The notes under the pieces are model-generated. The model was not told the DNA's origin and ran no database searches. It worked only from the letters and a program-made list of their open reading frames with translations. The translations under genes and the position numbers were made by a program. A DNA stretch of 64,000 bases from Lunularia cruciata (Eukaryota > Streptophyta > Marchantiopsida > Lunulariales > Lunulariaceae): the NCBI GenBank assembly GCA_948567375.1, contig CAOYZS010000005.1:868001-932000 (forward strand), written 5' to 3'. Position 1 is the stretch's first letter. Every line of letters begins with the position of its first letter. This document shows, piece after piece, positions 52,524 through 63,159 of the stretch.

Positions 52524-53330
52524 ATGGCAAAGAAGGTCACAAATGTTCCGGGGGTGCGAAGTTTCACAATTCGTAGGTTAGATGTGCCTGAATCAAGGTC
52601 TTAAAAAGACTTTGTATTATGTTTTTAGCATGGAATTGGAATTTCAATTTCCAAGAGTGATGGCAGAGATAGCTACCAGTAATTGTGAAGAGGGCCCCGA
52701 AGTAGAAGGGAAGAGAGGGAATTTGGGTCGATGGACTGAGTCGGATTGGAAGTTAGTGTTGGGGAAGGAAGCAAGAGAAGCAACAGGGAGCACCTTCTAT
52801 TGGAAGTGTGATGCTGCAAAAGAGATGGTGGAAATCCAAAATTCTTTCTTTGCTCCAAGAACCACGAATGGGTACAAGGTGGAGTCCTATTGGGATCCGA
52901 TTAGAAGAAGTATCGTGGGGGCAATTATAGCCATGTTTAAGCCAAAACAAACAACTTACGTGAACATGCAGCAAGCGGTCTTCTTCCACCAGATGTTTGC
53001 ATGGGTAAAGGTAAATTGGGCAAAGTGTTTTCACCACCGAACGAGGTAGATGGTGATCAATTGGAGGACAAGTTTGCCTCCACATTATTTTGCACCATTT
53101 GCAACACATTTCTACTTCGGGTTGAATTTGCTAACAATGGAGGAGAGGCATCACATGGTGTCACATTTCCATCCTGATTTAAGACGGGAAGCAGATGAAG
53201 AAGAGCGACAATATATGACACACCTGCAAGCCAATGATGATCACTTCTTGAAGATAGGACAATGAAAGATGGAAGAAGTCACAAGTTTGAAGAAGAAGAA
53301 GAGCAGTAAACCCAAAGAAGCAAAGTCACA
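52524..53330 (+). pseudogene. LTR-ORF N-terminal domain in 3' LTR of element A
   Basis: ATG 52,524 (MAKKVTN), one small deletion, then 155 open codons (52,582-53,049): CNEEG-type start, KRGNLGRWTESDWKLVLGKE, GSTFYWKCDAAKEMVEI, NGYKVESYWDPIRRSIV, AMFKPKQTTYVNMQQAVFFH, VNWAKCFHH; after one stop 71 more codons with LPPHYFAPFATHFYFGLNLL and MVSHFHPDLR. It is cut in the linker by element B. It is less damaged than the 5' copy in this domain and gives the best view of it. Confidence 0.78.
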
Positions 53331-53941
53331 TGTGACAACCCGGCAAATATCACTTTTGTGGTAATTGGGTAAGTAAAGTTTGTTCCAGCATAGATACAAG
53401 TCAAAATTAGTCAAAAACAAAGTCAAATAGTAACAATGTAGTTCTTCTTGGTTGCGTCTTTAATCTCTCAAGTAGAAACCACACCCAGAAGAAAGTAACA
53501 AACACTGATTCTCAATCTTGTCATGAATTCACACTCCTTAATCACAACTCCATCAAATCTTTCCAAACAATCTTGATTGTGATGATTCAAGCTCTCCCAA
53601 AAACGGCACTTTACTACAAAATGACTTCACCTCAAAATTTTGTTCCACCCCTCCACTGAAGGCACAACTTCCTTGATCAAAATTGCTTCACATCAACTTT
53701 GCACTGCACTCACAAATGCAGAATACTACCAACACTACAATTCCTCTCAGATCTATCAAGGCATTGCTTCGATTGTACTTCACTTAGGATCAAACACACA
53801 GAATGAAGATCAAGGCTGCGGAATCCAACATCCAACAAGCACACTGACTTGCACTTCAAATTTCTCCACACTCACAAACACAATTGCAAAGCTGATACTC
53901 GGAATCAAGCTCAAGCGACAAGCACTGCTTCATAGCTAGAC

Positions 53942-55285
53942 GAACTCGGCTTTCACAATTTCTTGCAAGTACTCCAGTCCATCACTTGCAACTACTTCAA
54001 CCTACGGAGTGATCTCCTTCTTCACCTCTTGTTCTCCCGATACTTGCCTTCTTCTCTACAGTCATCATATCAGTATAGACGCTTCACTTCCCGAACTAGC
54101 ATTCTCCTCTTCCCTTGCCTTGCTCGGACCCACTTCACACTTTGCCTTGCACTTTGACTGAACTCCCCTCTGAATTGTAATCTTCTTCTCCTCCGGCTTG
54201 GGTACCTCGTCCTCCAACTTTGCATTATTTTCTTCCTCAATCCCCACCTGAACTTCTTCTTCTTCTATAGGTATAGACGTCATCTCCCCACCTTCATTGC
54301 TATCATTACTTGTATCCCCACTTAAGAGTGTGAGCTCAGGTTCTTCCTCGTGTTCTGAGTCTTCAGACTTGCACTTGGCTTTGCCTTCCAAGTCTTCTTC
54401 CAATGACGCGATCACCACCATACCTTTCCTTGGGTTTCCTCTCCTGGTCTTCTGAGGTCTTGTCTTCTCTACGTCTTCACCTTCTCCTTGTCGACTCTAC
54501 TTCTTTGACTTTGGAGTACTTACTTCTACTTGCACACTCTTCCCCGTCTGTGCATAGTACTCATCAGTGCTCCGGATTTGAAGAATATATTGTTGCTCCT
54601 CCACGTCGACTTCTCTTCTCAAGTCGGGATGAAAGTGATACACCATTTTGCTGCACATTGCCGAATTGAGCAAATTCAACCCGAGGTAGAAATGTGATGC
54701 AAACGGCATGATGTAGTGTGGAGGCGACTTATCCCACAAATTCCACACTATTTGCCTTGTCCTCCCATGGAAGCACCTCACCGAGTTGATAGGTTCTCCT
54801 ACAAACATCTTATGGAAGAACACCGCTTGGTGTTTCATCACATAAGTTGTCCTCTCCGGCTTTAGGATTGCCATGAGAGCATTCACAATCCCTCTCTTCA
54901 CCGGATCTTTGTAACTCTTGACCTTATACCCATTCTTCATCCTCTTCGAAGAGAAGGCATCCCTCACTTCTTGGGTTTCTTCCGCTACCTCTCCCTTCCC
55001 CAAGAATGTGGCACCCTGCTCTGTGCTTGCCTCTCTTCCAAGCACCAATCTCCAATCCAACTCTGTCTAGCGAGCCGGATTTCCTCTCTTCTCCTCTTCC
55101 TCGAGGCCATCAAGACACTTACTTTCAATTATCTCGGTCTTGAATCCTGGAAAACTTACATACCAATTCCATGCCAAGAATGTGATTTAAAGTCGGCTCA
55201 AAACTTCAATTATTGTGATCACATCTAACCTCCAAATCGCATGATTTCTCACTACAAATTTGGAGTTCTTCTTTCCTCCTCCCAT
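53942..55285 (-). pseudogene. LTR-ORF N-terminal domain and linker, type II (element B)
   Basis: Minus strand. ATG 55,285 (MGGGKKNSKF) with RNHAIWRLDVITIIEVLSRL, then a FLAWNW-like region, and 187 open codons at 54,497-55,060: MDWRLVLGREAS, GATFLGKGEVAEETQEVRD (type II), NGYKVKSYKDPVKRGIVNAL, TTYVMKHQAVFFHKMFVGEP, SPPHYIMPFASHFYLGLNLL, MVYHFHPDLRREVD. The acidic linker (54,065-54,421, 118 open codons) ends in a TIQRGVQSKCKAK string and then meets the deletion at 53,942. It is the cleanest type II N-domain in the window. An upstream ATG at 55,423 is also open, but 55,285 matches the start of other copies. Confidence 0.78.
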
Positions 55286-55442
55286 CTTTCCTGCTTCCTC
55301 ACTATCTCTTGGATTAACTCTCTCAAATTCTCCTCTACACACTAGCACGTCTTCAACTCTACTTCCCTGCCCGTGATCTCCTACAGGACGACTCCTCAAT
55401 AGGGAAGGAAAATTGCTTGACATTGCTTTGTTGTTAGCCCAA

Positions 55443-55450
55443 TTTTTATA
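55443..55450 (-). promoter_or_regulatory. TATAAAAA box upstream of LTR-ORF (element B)
   Basis: Reverse-strand TATAAAAA 165 bases before ATG 55,285; slightly closer than in the forward copies. Confidence 0.4.
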
Positions 55451-55832
55451 GAGTTGCGCCTTCTTTGTCTCTCTTCACTTCGAGTTTCTACTAAGAAATC
55501 ACACTTCTTGCATGCGCTTGTCACTATCAAGTGTACTTCACGCATATGACCGCCGGTTTTTGAACTGTCCCTTCTTGAATTTCTTGCCCCAAAGAAAGGT
55601 AGTTACAATATCTTCACCTCGGGTTGAGTTCCCCCCAATAGGAAGACTTCTTACTTCGGATTGTATGATGACAAGGCAAGTCCAAGTACTTTGCCTTATG
55701 ACCCAAAGCCACGTTACCTTGGGTTTCATCCCAAAGACGCTTTTCTTCGCCTTCTTTGGCCATACAGGCGCAATCTGACTTCTCTATATACTTCTTCTTC
55801 TCCATTTCGAAAAAAAAAATGTAGGTACCATA

Positions 55833-55845
55833 TACCTCCTCCCTC
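55833..55845 (-). other. polypurine tract of element B
   Basis: Reverse-strand GAGGGAGGAGGTA directly before the LTR start, matching elements A and C. Confidence 0.7.
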
Positions 55846-57110
55846 AAATGTGAGCGTCCCCGTGAACATAGGCCTCAGGTGTCTTAGAGACTTCCGAGTC
55901 TATGGTCCAATATCTCCGAACTCTCCACCCGTTTACTCGAGTGGCAAAAGGATTGCCCTCCAGGTCTACAAGCTGCATGGACCCATTTTCATAAAGATGA
56001 AGAACTCGATAGGGCCCCATCCATCTCAGATGCAACTTGCCTGGACAAATATTTGGCGATTGTCATATAACAAAACCAAATCTCCTTCATGCACAGCCAT
56101 AGGCTGGATATGCTCATCATGCCTGACTTTCCTCTGCGCTTGTACTTCCTTTGTTGTTTGCATTGCATCATCTCTTTTCTCTTCTTACCACATTAGTTGA
56201 TGGATCCAAAGATCCTGGCTTTCTTCCTCCAACAGTTGTTCTTCGCAAAGAATCCCATAGGTCGGTACTTCAAATTCAACTGGTAGTATGGGATGCAAGC
56301 TATATGTCAAGAAGTATGGAGTTTTTTTGGTTGTAAACTTTTATGTAGTTTGATATCCCCACAACACGGCTGGTAATTTTGTATCCCAATCATAAGCATA
56401 ATTGATAGTCACCTTATTCACAATTTTGCAAAGTAACCCATTTTCCTTTCTGTTAAGCCATTTGCTTTTGTGTTATAAGGAGTCGTCTTCCGATGTTTAA
56501 TCTGGAAGTACTTGGTTAATGCCTCCATTACAGAGTTCAAAAAATGTGTCCCTCGGTCACTGACCACTTCTTGAGGACACCCATATTGGGAGATGATGTT
56601 TCGAAAGAAAAATTCCTCCATAGTTTTGGCATCATCTCTGTGAGTTGCTTTAGCTTCGACCATCTTGGTAGCATAGTCAGTGCAAACCCAAATGTATCGC
56701 TTTCTTGTGACTCAGGTCATTGGTTGAATGGGACCCACAAAATCAATTCCCCATTTCTCAAATAGGGCCAAAGGCAAAATTGGTCTCAAAGGCCAATGAG
56801 AAGTAGCCATTGGCTTCCCCATTCTTTGACAAGCATCATAGCTTCGGATATGAGCATGCGTGTCTTTGTACATCGTAGGCCACCAATACCCGCCAAAAGA
56901 ATCTTCTTTACAGTATTCTTCAGATCATAGTGTCCTCCCGATGCTTCGGAGTGTAAAGATTCAATTACTCCTCCTACTTCGTATGACTCCAAGCATCACC
57001 AAAGTACTTCATCTTCGCCCATCTTGAATAGAATGTTGTGTTTGAGCTGGTACGGCCCCATTTTCCTGAGAAAGACTGCCCTCTGCTCCAGGTCCATCCC
57101 TTCAGGACAG
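55846..57110 (-). pseudogene. integrase of element B
   Basis: Minus strand. Zinc-binding region HSEASGGHYDLKNTVKKI with His kept and the pair CDACQ-like (partly mutated) near 56,830; core GIDFVGPIQPMT near 56,740; KATHRDDAKTMEEFFFRNII, VSDRGTHFLNSVMEALTKYF with the second Asp (about 56,545-56,560), and NGLTERKMG with the catalytic Glu near 56,445-56,470. C-terminal GPY-type module LRWMGPYRVLHLYENGSMQL and WRVRRYW, ending in GDAHI at 55,846. Frames shift about four times. Catalytic residues look intact in the pieces. Confidence 0.85.
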
Positions 57111-57660
57111 TGGAGAGTATGCAGATAATGATATTCTGCTGCATACTTTGTACTTTGGATTGTTGTTAATTGATATTATTCTTTGCTAGGGAACCGATTG
57201 TCAATTTCCCACTTTTGGTCTTGAGTTTCTAACCTGGACAGGAAGTCCGCATTTGAATGCGAAGCTCCCTTCCTTACTTGTATAGTATATGTGAATTCTT
57301 GTAACAACAAGATCTATCTTGCAATTTGCCTGGACAAATCTGCCTTCTTGACCAAATGTTGCAATGCGTAATGGTCAACATAGAAGACAAACTTGTATCC
57401 CAGCAGGTAGTGGCAAAATTTCTTGCAGGCATACACCATCCCAAGTGCTTCTCTTTCAGTCATCAAATAGTTCTTTTCAGAAACTGAAAGTTGTCGGCTG
57501 GCATAATACACCGGGTAGTCCTTCTTCTTCTCATTTTTTTGACTTAAGACGACACCAATGGCCATGGACAAAGTGTCCACATATACATGAAAAGGGACGT
57601 CCCAATTCGGGGCCCTCATAACAGGTGCTTCAACCAGCTTCTTCTTCAACACTTGGAAAG
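57111..57660 (-). pseudogene. RNase H of element B
   Basis: Open for 112 codons (57,314-57,652): LVEAPVMRAPNWDVPFHVYV with first Asp, MAIGVVLSQKNEKKKDYPVY, YASRQLSVSEKNYLMTEREA with Glu, YACKKFCHYLLGYKFVFYVD with the last Asp, HYALQHLVKKADLSRQIA. This is the best RNase H in the window and is used as the reference for the broken copy in element A. The linker to integrase (57,111-57,310) has a frameshift. Confidence 0.87.
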
Positions 57661-58560
57661 CTTCTTCTTGATTTGCTTCCCATAGATAGTCTTTGGATTT
57701 CTTCAGAAGCTTTGTAAGGGTGCAGCAAGCACCGCATAATTTGACACAAAGTGTTTGTAGTATCCTACATGTCCCAAGAAGGCTCTCAGCTCCCGGATGT
57801 TCTTTGGGGATTCCAAAGCTGTGATAACTTTAACGTTCTAGACATTGACTTCAATACCTTGACTTGACACCCAATGCCCCAAAAGAATTCCCTCCTTCAT
57901 TGCGAAGAAGCATTTCTTTGGGTGTAATGGCAAGCCGGCAAAATGATACCTTTCAAAAGCTTGGCGAAGGTAATCCAAATGTACATCTCTTTGCCCAAAC
58001 ACACAAAAATCATCAATGAAGACTTCCACAAATTTGCACAGGAAATCTTTAAAGATTGAATTCATCATCCGCGAGAAAGTAGCAGGAGCATTACACAACC
58101 CAAAGGGCATTTGATTGTAAGTGAAAGTGCCCCAGTTGGTCGTGAATTTGGTTTTATCCTTGTCCTCCTCTCAAATGGATACTTGATTGTACTCTAAAAA
58201 TCCATCAAGAAACCTATAACAAGGGTGACTAGCTACTTGATCTTGAATTGTATTGGTAAAAGGCAAGGGATGATGATCCTTCCTTGTGACTCCGTTCAAC
58301 TTATGGAAGTCTTGGCACACTCGGATCTTCCCTGTTTTCTTCTTTGGGACAATGACAATGGGGGAGACCCATTCATTGCTTAAGACAGGGATGGCCCCTA
58401 AGTACTTATCGATTTCATCTTTCACCAAAAGCAAGTACTTCGGGTTCAGGTGGTATTGTCTCTACCGAACTGGCCCTGCATCTTCAACCAGATCAATCCG
58501 GTGTTCTCCAAATTCTCATGGAATACCTGGCATTTGATCAATAGACCAGGCGAATACATC
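57661..58560 (-). pseudogene. reverse transcriptase of element B
   Basis: Minus strand. KYLGAIPVLSNEWVSPIVIV, KIRVCQDFHKLNGVTRKDHH, the PLPFTNTIQDQVASHPCY segment that element A lacks, GTFTYNQMPFGLCNAPATF, the catalytic FIDD at about 58,011-58,025, FAMKEGILLGHWVSSQGIEV, then LRAFLGHVGYYKHFV-like near 57,750-57,790. Stops at about 58,168 and 57,838 and a gap in the thumb region. Same family and order as 49,167-50,195. Confidence 0.87.
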
Positions 58561-59742
58561 CTAGAATTCTATGAACAAGGCAGTGTATCCTGCCAACTCC
58601 TCCAAAGTGACTGTCTCCAAAATTTTTAAAATTTTACCTTCAGTCAAGACAACATCTTGACAGTCATCAGGGCTGATAACTCCTTCAATGTGGCTTACTC
58701 GGCTTAACCCAAGGTGAGCTGCCAGCAAACCTCCTTCCTCCAAGTCAGGTTCACTTGAGGCGAGGTCACATGGATCTTCGTCTTTGACATCCACCTTGTA
58801 GCATTCCAAGTAATTGACTTGAACTTTGTCTGTGGATTCATATGAGGACAAAGATGATGAGTCTTTGGATTCGTCCCCCTCTTCTTACAAACTCGTTTCC
58901 TTGAGATGGGGAACTTTAGTCCAACTCACAATCACCAGCTTCTGATCTTTGGATGAAATGTCCTTGAATCGTAACTTCTGCTGATGCTAATCCACCAGAA
59001 CTTGGGCACTGTACAATCAGGGTCTTCCGATCAACAGAGGGTAACCAGTCTTTGTCACTAGTCACAACACAATGTTATTCAACTTGAAGGGCACTCCTCC
59101 GATGATTGTGGTTATGTTTGACAGCATGCCCAAAGGCCGTCTCTTGGTTTGGTCTGCAAATTTCAAAACTTGGAGTGTTGGCTCAAACGTATGATACCTC
59201 AGTCAATTTGCAATATCCTCAGTCATGACATTCACACCGGAACCCAAATCAATGGGTATCAATGTGATCATACACCTTGCAATCTCCGTGTCAACCTTGG
59301 GAGATCCCAGATCTTCTTGTTCAATACAATAGATAGCGGGCAGGTCCTTCTTTGACATTGACCTCACCTTCTTAAGGGCCAAATTCAGCTGCTTCTTGTA
59401 CAGCTTGTTATCTTCCCACAATTGCTTGAATGTAATGTTGTCATTTGTGGCTGCCAAATCCGCTACAATATCATATTGGGGTACTCCTCCCAATTTGACC
59501 GTCTTTGCCTTCGGCTTTGGGTTCAAAGTCTCTCCATGTTCCATTTTGACTTCGGAACGTTTCAAAATGGTGACGGGATTGCTAGTGGCCTTAAACCGAG
59601 GTTCCTTGGGTTGGCCCACCTTGGCTTGGATTAGACCCTTTACTTTGGATTGGATGTCCGCTGAAAAAATTGGAGGCTTCATCTTCGTCTCCTCCTCCAA
59701 ACTCAGTTCTCGAGTTTTGAGAAGTGCCTCCTTAAGTTCTTT
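58561..59742 (-). pseudogene. protease and pol N-terminal part of element B
   Basis: Minus strand; 165 open codons at 59,203-59,700 hold a spacer with KVKGLIQAKVGQPKEPRFKA, ITFKQLWEDNKLYKKQLNLA, IYCIEQEDLGSPKVD and the active-site turn PIDLGSGVNVMTEDIAN near 59,205-59,255. After a stop, YPLLIGRPWLYSAQV near 59,005-59,050 and an acidic serine run follow, then 96 open codons (58,561-58,851) leading to RT. The aspartate of DLGSG is conserved. Frame continues from gag with two stops. Confidence 0.8.
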
Positions 59743-61898
59743 CTACAAGGCTTTAGCTTTGGCTTTCGAGGGGATCTCTTCCTCCTTGGCAGAAAGAATT
59801 GCCTTTGGGTGCAGTCTATTTGCCTTTCTGGAAGACGACAAGGTCATACTCAGTTCTTCGGGATCATGCTTCTTCTTACTTGCGCATGTCTCAACCTTCA
59901 AAATTTCAAGGTCCGGCCATTCCCCTTCCGAGGCCGGACTCCCTTCTTGAGGTCTTTCATCCTCAAGCATGATGCAATTTACATTAGTATCCCTCTTTGC
60001 CTAAATTGTTGCACACTCAGCGGGGCTCTGTACATATTTTACAGGCGGCTTTGGGTTTGGTGGGTGAGGGCATTGGTTGCTCGTATGGCCCAATCCTTTG
60101 CAATTTCGGCATAGGGGAACATACTCAATTTGCCTTCTTGGCTCCGGATAGTTTGGAGACCAATGTCCCATCGAGCCACAATTGTAATAGGCTCCAGGTG
60201 CAACATTCTGAGGTCAATTTTGGTTGCTCATCAGTGGTCTTCATGGAGGAGAATTGGGGTTATACTCCCTTAGTCCAAACCTCAAACTTTGATATGATGT
60301 GCTCACCTGAGGCTGTACCTCTTGCATTTGGTACACAGCCTCTTCTTCCTCATCTTGGTTCCATCCGGAACCCAATCAATCTGTTGCACTAGGAATGCAT
60401 TACAAGTATTGCATTCTGTGTTGCATGGCCTGACTTGCCACATGCGGTGCGCCATACATTTGATCTGCCAAATGCTGGGGCCTTCCTTCTGTCCTTAGCC
60501 CCAATCATCTGGATCTTAAAATCCAAAAACTCCTTGATGAGGGCATCCAGCTTGGTATCCGCCTTATGTACACTCTTTGCTAGAGGAGTCACTGGTTTCT
60601 TACCCCCATGTCTTCTTACTCGTCTTGGCTTTGATTCTTCTTTGGTTTCCGAAGAAGAGCTCGAAGACGTGGAGGATTCCTCCAAAGAAGAGGATTTACT
60701 CTACAAAGCTCTCCTTCTGGGCTTCTTGCCTTTCTTCTCCGATTTCTCTGGTTGCCGGCAGAGTGAGAGTGGGCCGGCTCGTAACGGGCGATATGTTTGA
60801 GTACCTTATCAAAGGAAGTTACATTCCTCTCCCTCGCAAAGATTCGAATCTCCGGTGAAAGTACTCCCAGGAACCAAGTAATGGCTTGGGCATCAGAGTA
60901 ACCCACCACCCCCGATTGCTTTGGAACTCGGTTCAAGAGTGCCATGAACCGCTCAGAGTAGTCTCTCAACTTCTCCTTCTTGCCTCGGTCTAAATCATTG
61001 AGTGCCGCAAAGACACTCGTGTCGTAGTCAACCTCTCGGAATCATTCCAGGAAGTTGTTCCTCAAGTCTGCCCAGTCTGCCAGTACAAACCCCTTCTAAG
61101 TCACATGGGTTTTCCAGCTCCGAGCTTTCTTTCGGAGTAGACTTGGGAAAATTTGCAGTCAATCCGCCAAGTCATGCTCCTTGTTAGCAAAGGAGATGAC
61201 TTTGAATGCCTCGATGAATTCATCAGGGTCTTTGTCTTGTTCTGTCCCCTTATACTTTTGCTAGGCGTGTTGGGTGATAGGCAACAAAGTCATCTTTCAA
61301 TGCATTGGGATTGGCTGGGGTAGAGTTGAACTTGACGGAACCAAGGAATTGGCTGGAATTGACGCCGTGTTGTCAACCTAGGGATTCCAATTCATCAAAT
61401 TCAAGGTAAGGTCTTCTTTGACAATTTCTGATATGAGGGTGTCGACTTCAACCTGGTTAGAAGATTCATGATCAACACCTTCAATGTGTTCTTCAAAATT
61501 CCTTCGGGACAACCGGGGAATCATTCGTAGAAGATGCTGACACTCTTCTTTCGTGAGTGTCCATGCTGTCTTTTCCTGAACAAAGTTCTTTAAGGACGTG
61601 ACTTCCTTTACAGCTTTAGGGGAAGTCGGTGTATTGGGCCATAATGCATATGTTTGGCCACTCGAGTCTTTCTTCTTTTTGGATGAAGGGGGGGATGCGA
61701 AGAAGCCTTGCTAACCACCTTCACGTTTCTTGTGGTCAAGTTCTCGCAGGGCTCTTGCATTTTGTGAAGGAGTTGAAAGTCCAATGCCTCTTGTTCAATT
61801 TCGTCAAAAGTAGATGGGACTTTCAGACATTTGTCTTCTTCACGTTGCAATGCTCGTCTTCAAACTCTCTCTTCTTGTTGTTCTCTCAATGTAGACAT
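59743..61898 (-). pseudogene. gag of element B
   Basis: Minus strand, ATG 61,898 (MSTLREQQEER) after the PBS leader, one stop, then REEDKCLKVPSTFDEIEQEA (61,800-61,850). Capsid: RSWKTHVT.KGFVLADWADL-like near 61,080-61,140, YDTSVFAALNDLD, RDYSERFMALLNRVPKQSGV, FLGVLSPEIRIFARERNVTS (60,830-60,900), PRRVRRHGGKKPVTP. Zinc knuckles: CGKSGHAT-type near 60,430-60,470, CGSMGHWSPNY-like near 60,150-60,185 and a third near 60,080-60,115 are present, partly mutated. The end is acidic (ERPQEGSPASEGEWPDLEIL, 59,900-59,960). Confidence 0.82.
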
Positions 61899-61960
61899 TC
61901 AAATTGCTTTGATACCTAGTTTCAAATTTGGCTTTGTATTCTTCCACTTCCGAGATTTGT

Positions 61961-61979
61961 ATCCTCGGCAACGGCGCCA
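61961..61979 (-). other. primer-binding site, tRNA-Asp type (element B, copy 1)
   Basis: The plus strand reads ATCCTCGGCAACGGCGCCA, the 3' end of plant tRNA-Asp with one change, seven bases from the LTR terminus at 61,987. Confidence 0.85.
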
Positions 61980-61986
61980 AAAATCA

Positions 61987-62700
61987 TGTGACAACCTGGC
62001 AAATATCACTTTTGTGGTAATTGGGTAAGTAAAGTTTGTTCATGCAGAGATACAAGTCAGAATTGGTCAAATACAAAGTCAAACAGTAACAATGTAGTTC
62101 TTCTTGGTTGCATCTTTAATCTCTCAGGTAGAAACCACACCCAGAAGAGAGTAACAAACATTCATTCTCAATCTTGTCACAAATTCACACTCCTTAATCA
62201 CAACTCCATCAAATCTTTCCAAACAATCTTGATTGTGATGATTCAAGCTCTCCCAAAAACGGCACTTCACTGCAAAACAACTTCGCCTCAAAATTGTGTT
62301 CCACCCCTCCACTGAAGGCATAACTTCCTCGATCAAAATTGCTGCACATCAACTTCACACTACACTCACAAATGTAGAATACTACCAACACTACAATTCC
62401 TCTCAAATCTGTCAAGGCATTACTTTGATTGCACTTCACTCAAGATCAAACATACAGAATGAAGATCAAGGCTGCGGAATCCAACATCCAACAAGCACAC
62501 TGACTTGCACTTCAAATTTCTCCACACACTCACAAACACAATTGCAAAGCTGATACTCGGAATCAAGCTCAAGTGACGAGCACCACTTCACAGCACTTTG
62601 CTTTATCTATTCTCAGCAATAATGAGCACTAAACAACATAAGCTTGCAAATGCCATTCTTAAGTAGTGAAGCAATTGACAGTTATCTTCCTAATGCACCT
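61987..62700 (-). mobile_element. LTR end of element B, copy 1 (U5, R)
   Basis: Starts TGTGACAACCTGGC beside the PBS and runs through U5 and R to the duplication junction at 62,700. Closely matches 53,331-53,935 and 63,160-63,869. The TATA box is replaced by TACTTAAG in this copy. Confidence 0.85.
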
Positions 62701-63159
62701 AGAAGATGCTGACACTCTTCTTTTGTGAGTGTCCGTGCTGTCTTTTCCTGAACAAAGTTCTTTAAGGACGTGACTTCCTTTACAGCTCTAGGGGAAGTCG
62801 GTGTACTGGGCCAAAATGCATATGTTTGGCCACTCGAGTCTTTCTTCTTTTTGGATGAAGGGGGGGATGCGAAGAAGCCTTGCTAACCACCTTCACGTTT
62901 CTTGTGGTCAAGTTCTCGTAGGGCTTCTTGCATTTTGTGAAGAAGTTGAAAGTCCAACGCGTCTTGTTCAATTTCGTCAAAAGTGGATGGGACTTTCAGA
63001 CATTTGTCTTCTTCACGCTGCAATGCTCGTCTTCAAACTCTCTCTTCTTGTTGTTCTCTCGATGCAGACATTCAAATTGCTTTGATACCTAGTTTCAAAT
63101 TTGGCTTTGTATTCTTCGACTTCCGAGATTTGTATCCCCGGCAACGACGCCAAAAATCA
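62701..63159 (-). pseudogene. duplicated gag N-terminus with leader
   Basis: Second copy of the first 400 or so bases of gag plus the leader and PBS. It includes the KVVSKASSHPPLHPKRRKTR-type frame (62,780-62,980) and the start region near 63,070. It differs from copy 1 by scattered substitutions and a few single-base indels (for instance 61,752 versus 62,923). It is a truncated gag with no downstream pol and so cannot act alone. Confidence 0.85.
63134..63152 (-). other. primer-binding site, tRNA-Asp type (element B, copy 2)
   Basis: The plus strand reads ATCCCCGGCAACGACGCCA, 18 of 19 bases of the tRNA-Asp 3' end; a G-to-A change distinguishes it from copy 1. Confidence 0.85.

Larger units (their letters stand above)
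42072..53330 (+). mobile_element. element A: L-family Ty3/gypsy retrotransposon, truncated at 3' LTR
   Basis: The most complete forward element: 5' LTR 42,072-45,829, PBS 45,837, gag 45,918, protease, RT-RNase H, integrase to 51,945, PPT 51,944-51,954, 3' LTR from 51,957 cut at 53,330 by element B. The internal region is about 6.1 kb. The first 1.39 kb of the 5' LTR and the 1.37 kb remaining of the 3' LTR align throughout, roughly nine bases in ten by eye over the first 500. This pair is the main proof that the LTR-ORF lies inside the LTR. Not competent: many stops, one frameshift in pol, lost integrase residues. Confidence 0.88.
51957..53330 (+). mobile_element. 3' LTR of element A, truncated by element B
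   Basis: Starts TGTGGTGCCCACATTTTTTG after the PPT and follows the 5' LTR base by base to the LTR-ORF linker. It ends in CAAAGTCACA at 53,330, where element B's LTR starts with its exact terminus. The intact sister position is CAAAGTCACC at 43,451-43,460, so TCACA/TCACC is the likely target site. The missing remainder should lie right of element B, outside the window. Confidence 0.85.
53331..55832 (-). mobile_element. 3' LTR of element B (2.5 kb, internally deleted)
   Basis: TGTGACAACCCGGCAAATATC at the left, GGTACCATA at the right beside the PPT. Relative to full LTRs, about 1.2 kb is missing at 53,936-53,942: the sequence jumps from just inside R/U3 to the middle of the LTR-ORF, removing the TATA box, ORF tail and most of the coiled coil. 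Left flank TCACA. Confidence 0.85.

Noticed and set aside
61955-61979. tRNA-Asp 3' end looking like a tRNA gene
   Set aside because: Only the last 19 bases match; no cloverleaf or A/B box upstream. It is the primer-binding site.
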